Below, piece after piece: positions 52,057 through 52,163 of a stretch of 52,163 bases of DNA (positions are counted from its first letter, which is position 1; the number at the start of each line of letters is the position of its first letter). Under the pieces are notes generated by a model. That model was not told the DNA's origin and did not search any database. It saw only the letters and a program-made list of their open reading frames with translations. The DNA is from Hydnum rufescens UP504 (lineage: Eukaryota > Basidiomycota > Agaricomycetes > Cantharellales > Hydnaceae), in contig MU129023.1 in the NCBI GenBank assembly GCA_014904985.1, positions 1 through 52,163 of the forward strand. Direction: 5' to 3'. The translations under genes and the position numbers were made by a program.

Positions 52057-52163
52057 AGACCTTTCGGCCGAAATCAAGCCATTCCAATTCAGTTTTTTTG
52101 GCCGTCTATCGGCCAATCCATGGCTGTGCTAGATTATTTGTTTATTTACTATTTTTGTTTCTA

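Overview
The window looks like nuclear DNA of a mushroom-forming basidiomycete (Agaricomycetes). Protein-coding genes are cut by many 50-90 nt GT-AG introns, the best conserved genes are eukaryotic (a mitochondrial complex I subunit and the ER enzyme ALG7), and NACHT-WD40 proteins with this N-terminus and C-terminal tail are typical of that class. No rRNA, tRNA or CRISPR array was found.

The dominant structure is a large imperfect inverted duplication. The left arm runs from about 5,950 to 17,300 and the right arm from about 24,160 to 34,992, separated by a spacer of about 6.9 kb. From outside to inside each arm carries: a NACHT-WD40 (fungal NLR-like) gene reading outward; a small ORF reading the other way behind a TATA box; a truncated N-terminal copy of the same NLR; a broken ALG7 gene (UDP-GlcNAc:dolichyl-phosphate GlcNAc-1-phosphotransferase); and a decayed coiled-coil gene, perhaps Mug135-like. 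The right NLR is nearly intact (nine exons, one in-frame TGA in WD blade 6, 8 blades). The left NLR has 13 blades and several frameshifts. Both ALG7 copies are dead but through different lesions, plus one lesion they share.

The spacer holds one apparently intact single-copy gene, NDUFS4 of complex I (17,917-18,669, four exons). Next to it is a segment (17,293-17,935) that has an inverted copy at 19,556-20,190 in which CpG has become TpG or CpA. The spacer also holds a helicase fragment, several perfect hairpins and a 702-bp foldback hAT-like element with an 8-bp target duplication.

The flanks are CpG-poor, repeat-derived DNA. On the left are CATGGG and CAGCTG repeat blocks bracketed by two hairpins whose stems covary, then unrecognised ORFs. 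On the right is a dead Ty1/copia pol interrupted by a complete 1,343-bp gag-only LTR retrotransposon with 91-bp LTRs and a 5-bp target duplication, then a non-LTR-type gag ORF with two stops, a two-part hypothetical gene with a nuclear localisation signal, a block of unrecognised minus-strand ORFs, and an ~850-bp tandem duplication of a CxxC gene.

A unifying theme is CpG-directed C-to-T decay confined to repeats. It hits the transposons, one copy of the spacer duplicate and, most strikingly, the internally repeated WD40 half of the NLR genes, while the NACHT half of the same genes keeps normal CpG. In the WD blades one codon appears as Arg, Gln, Trp or stop, as CpG deamination of an Arg codon would produce.
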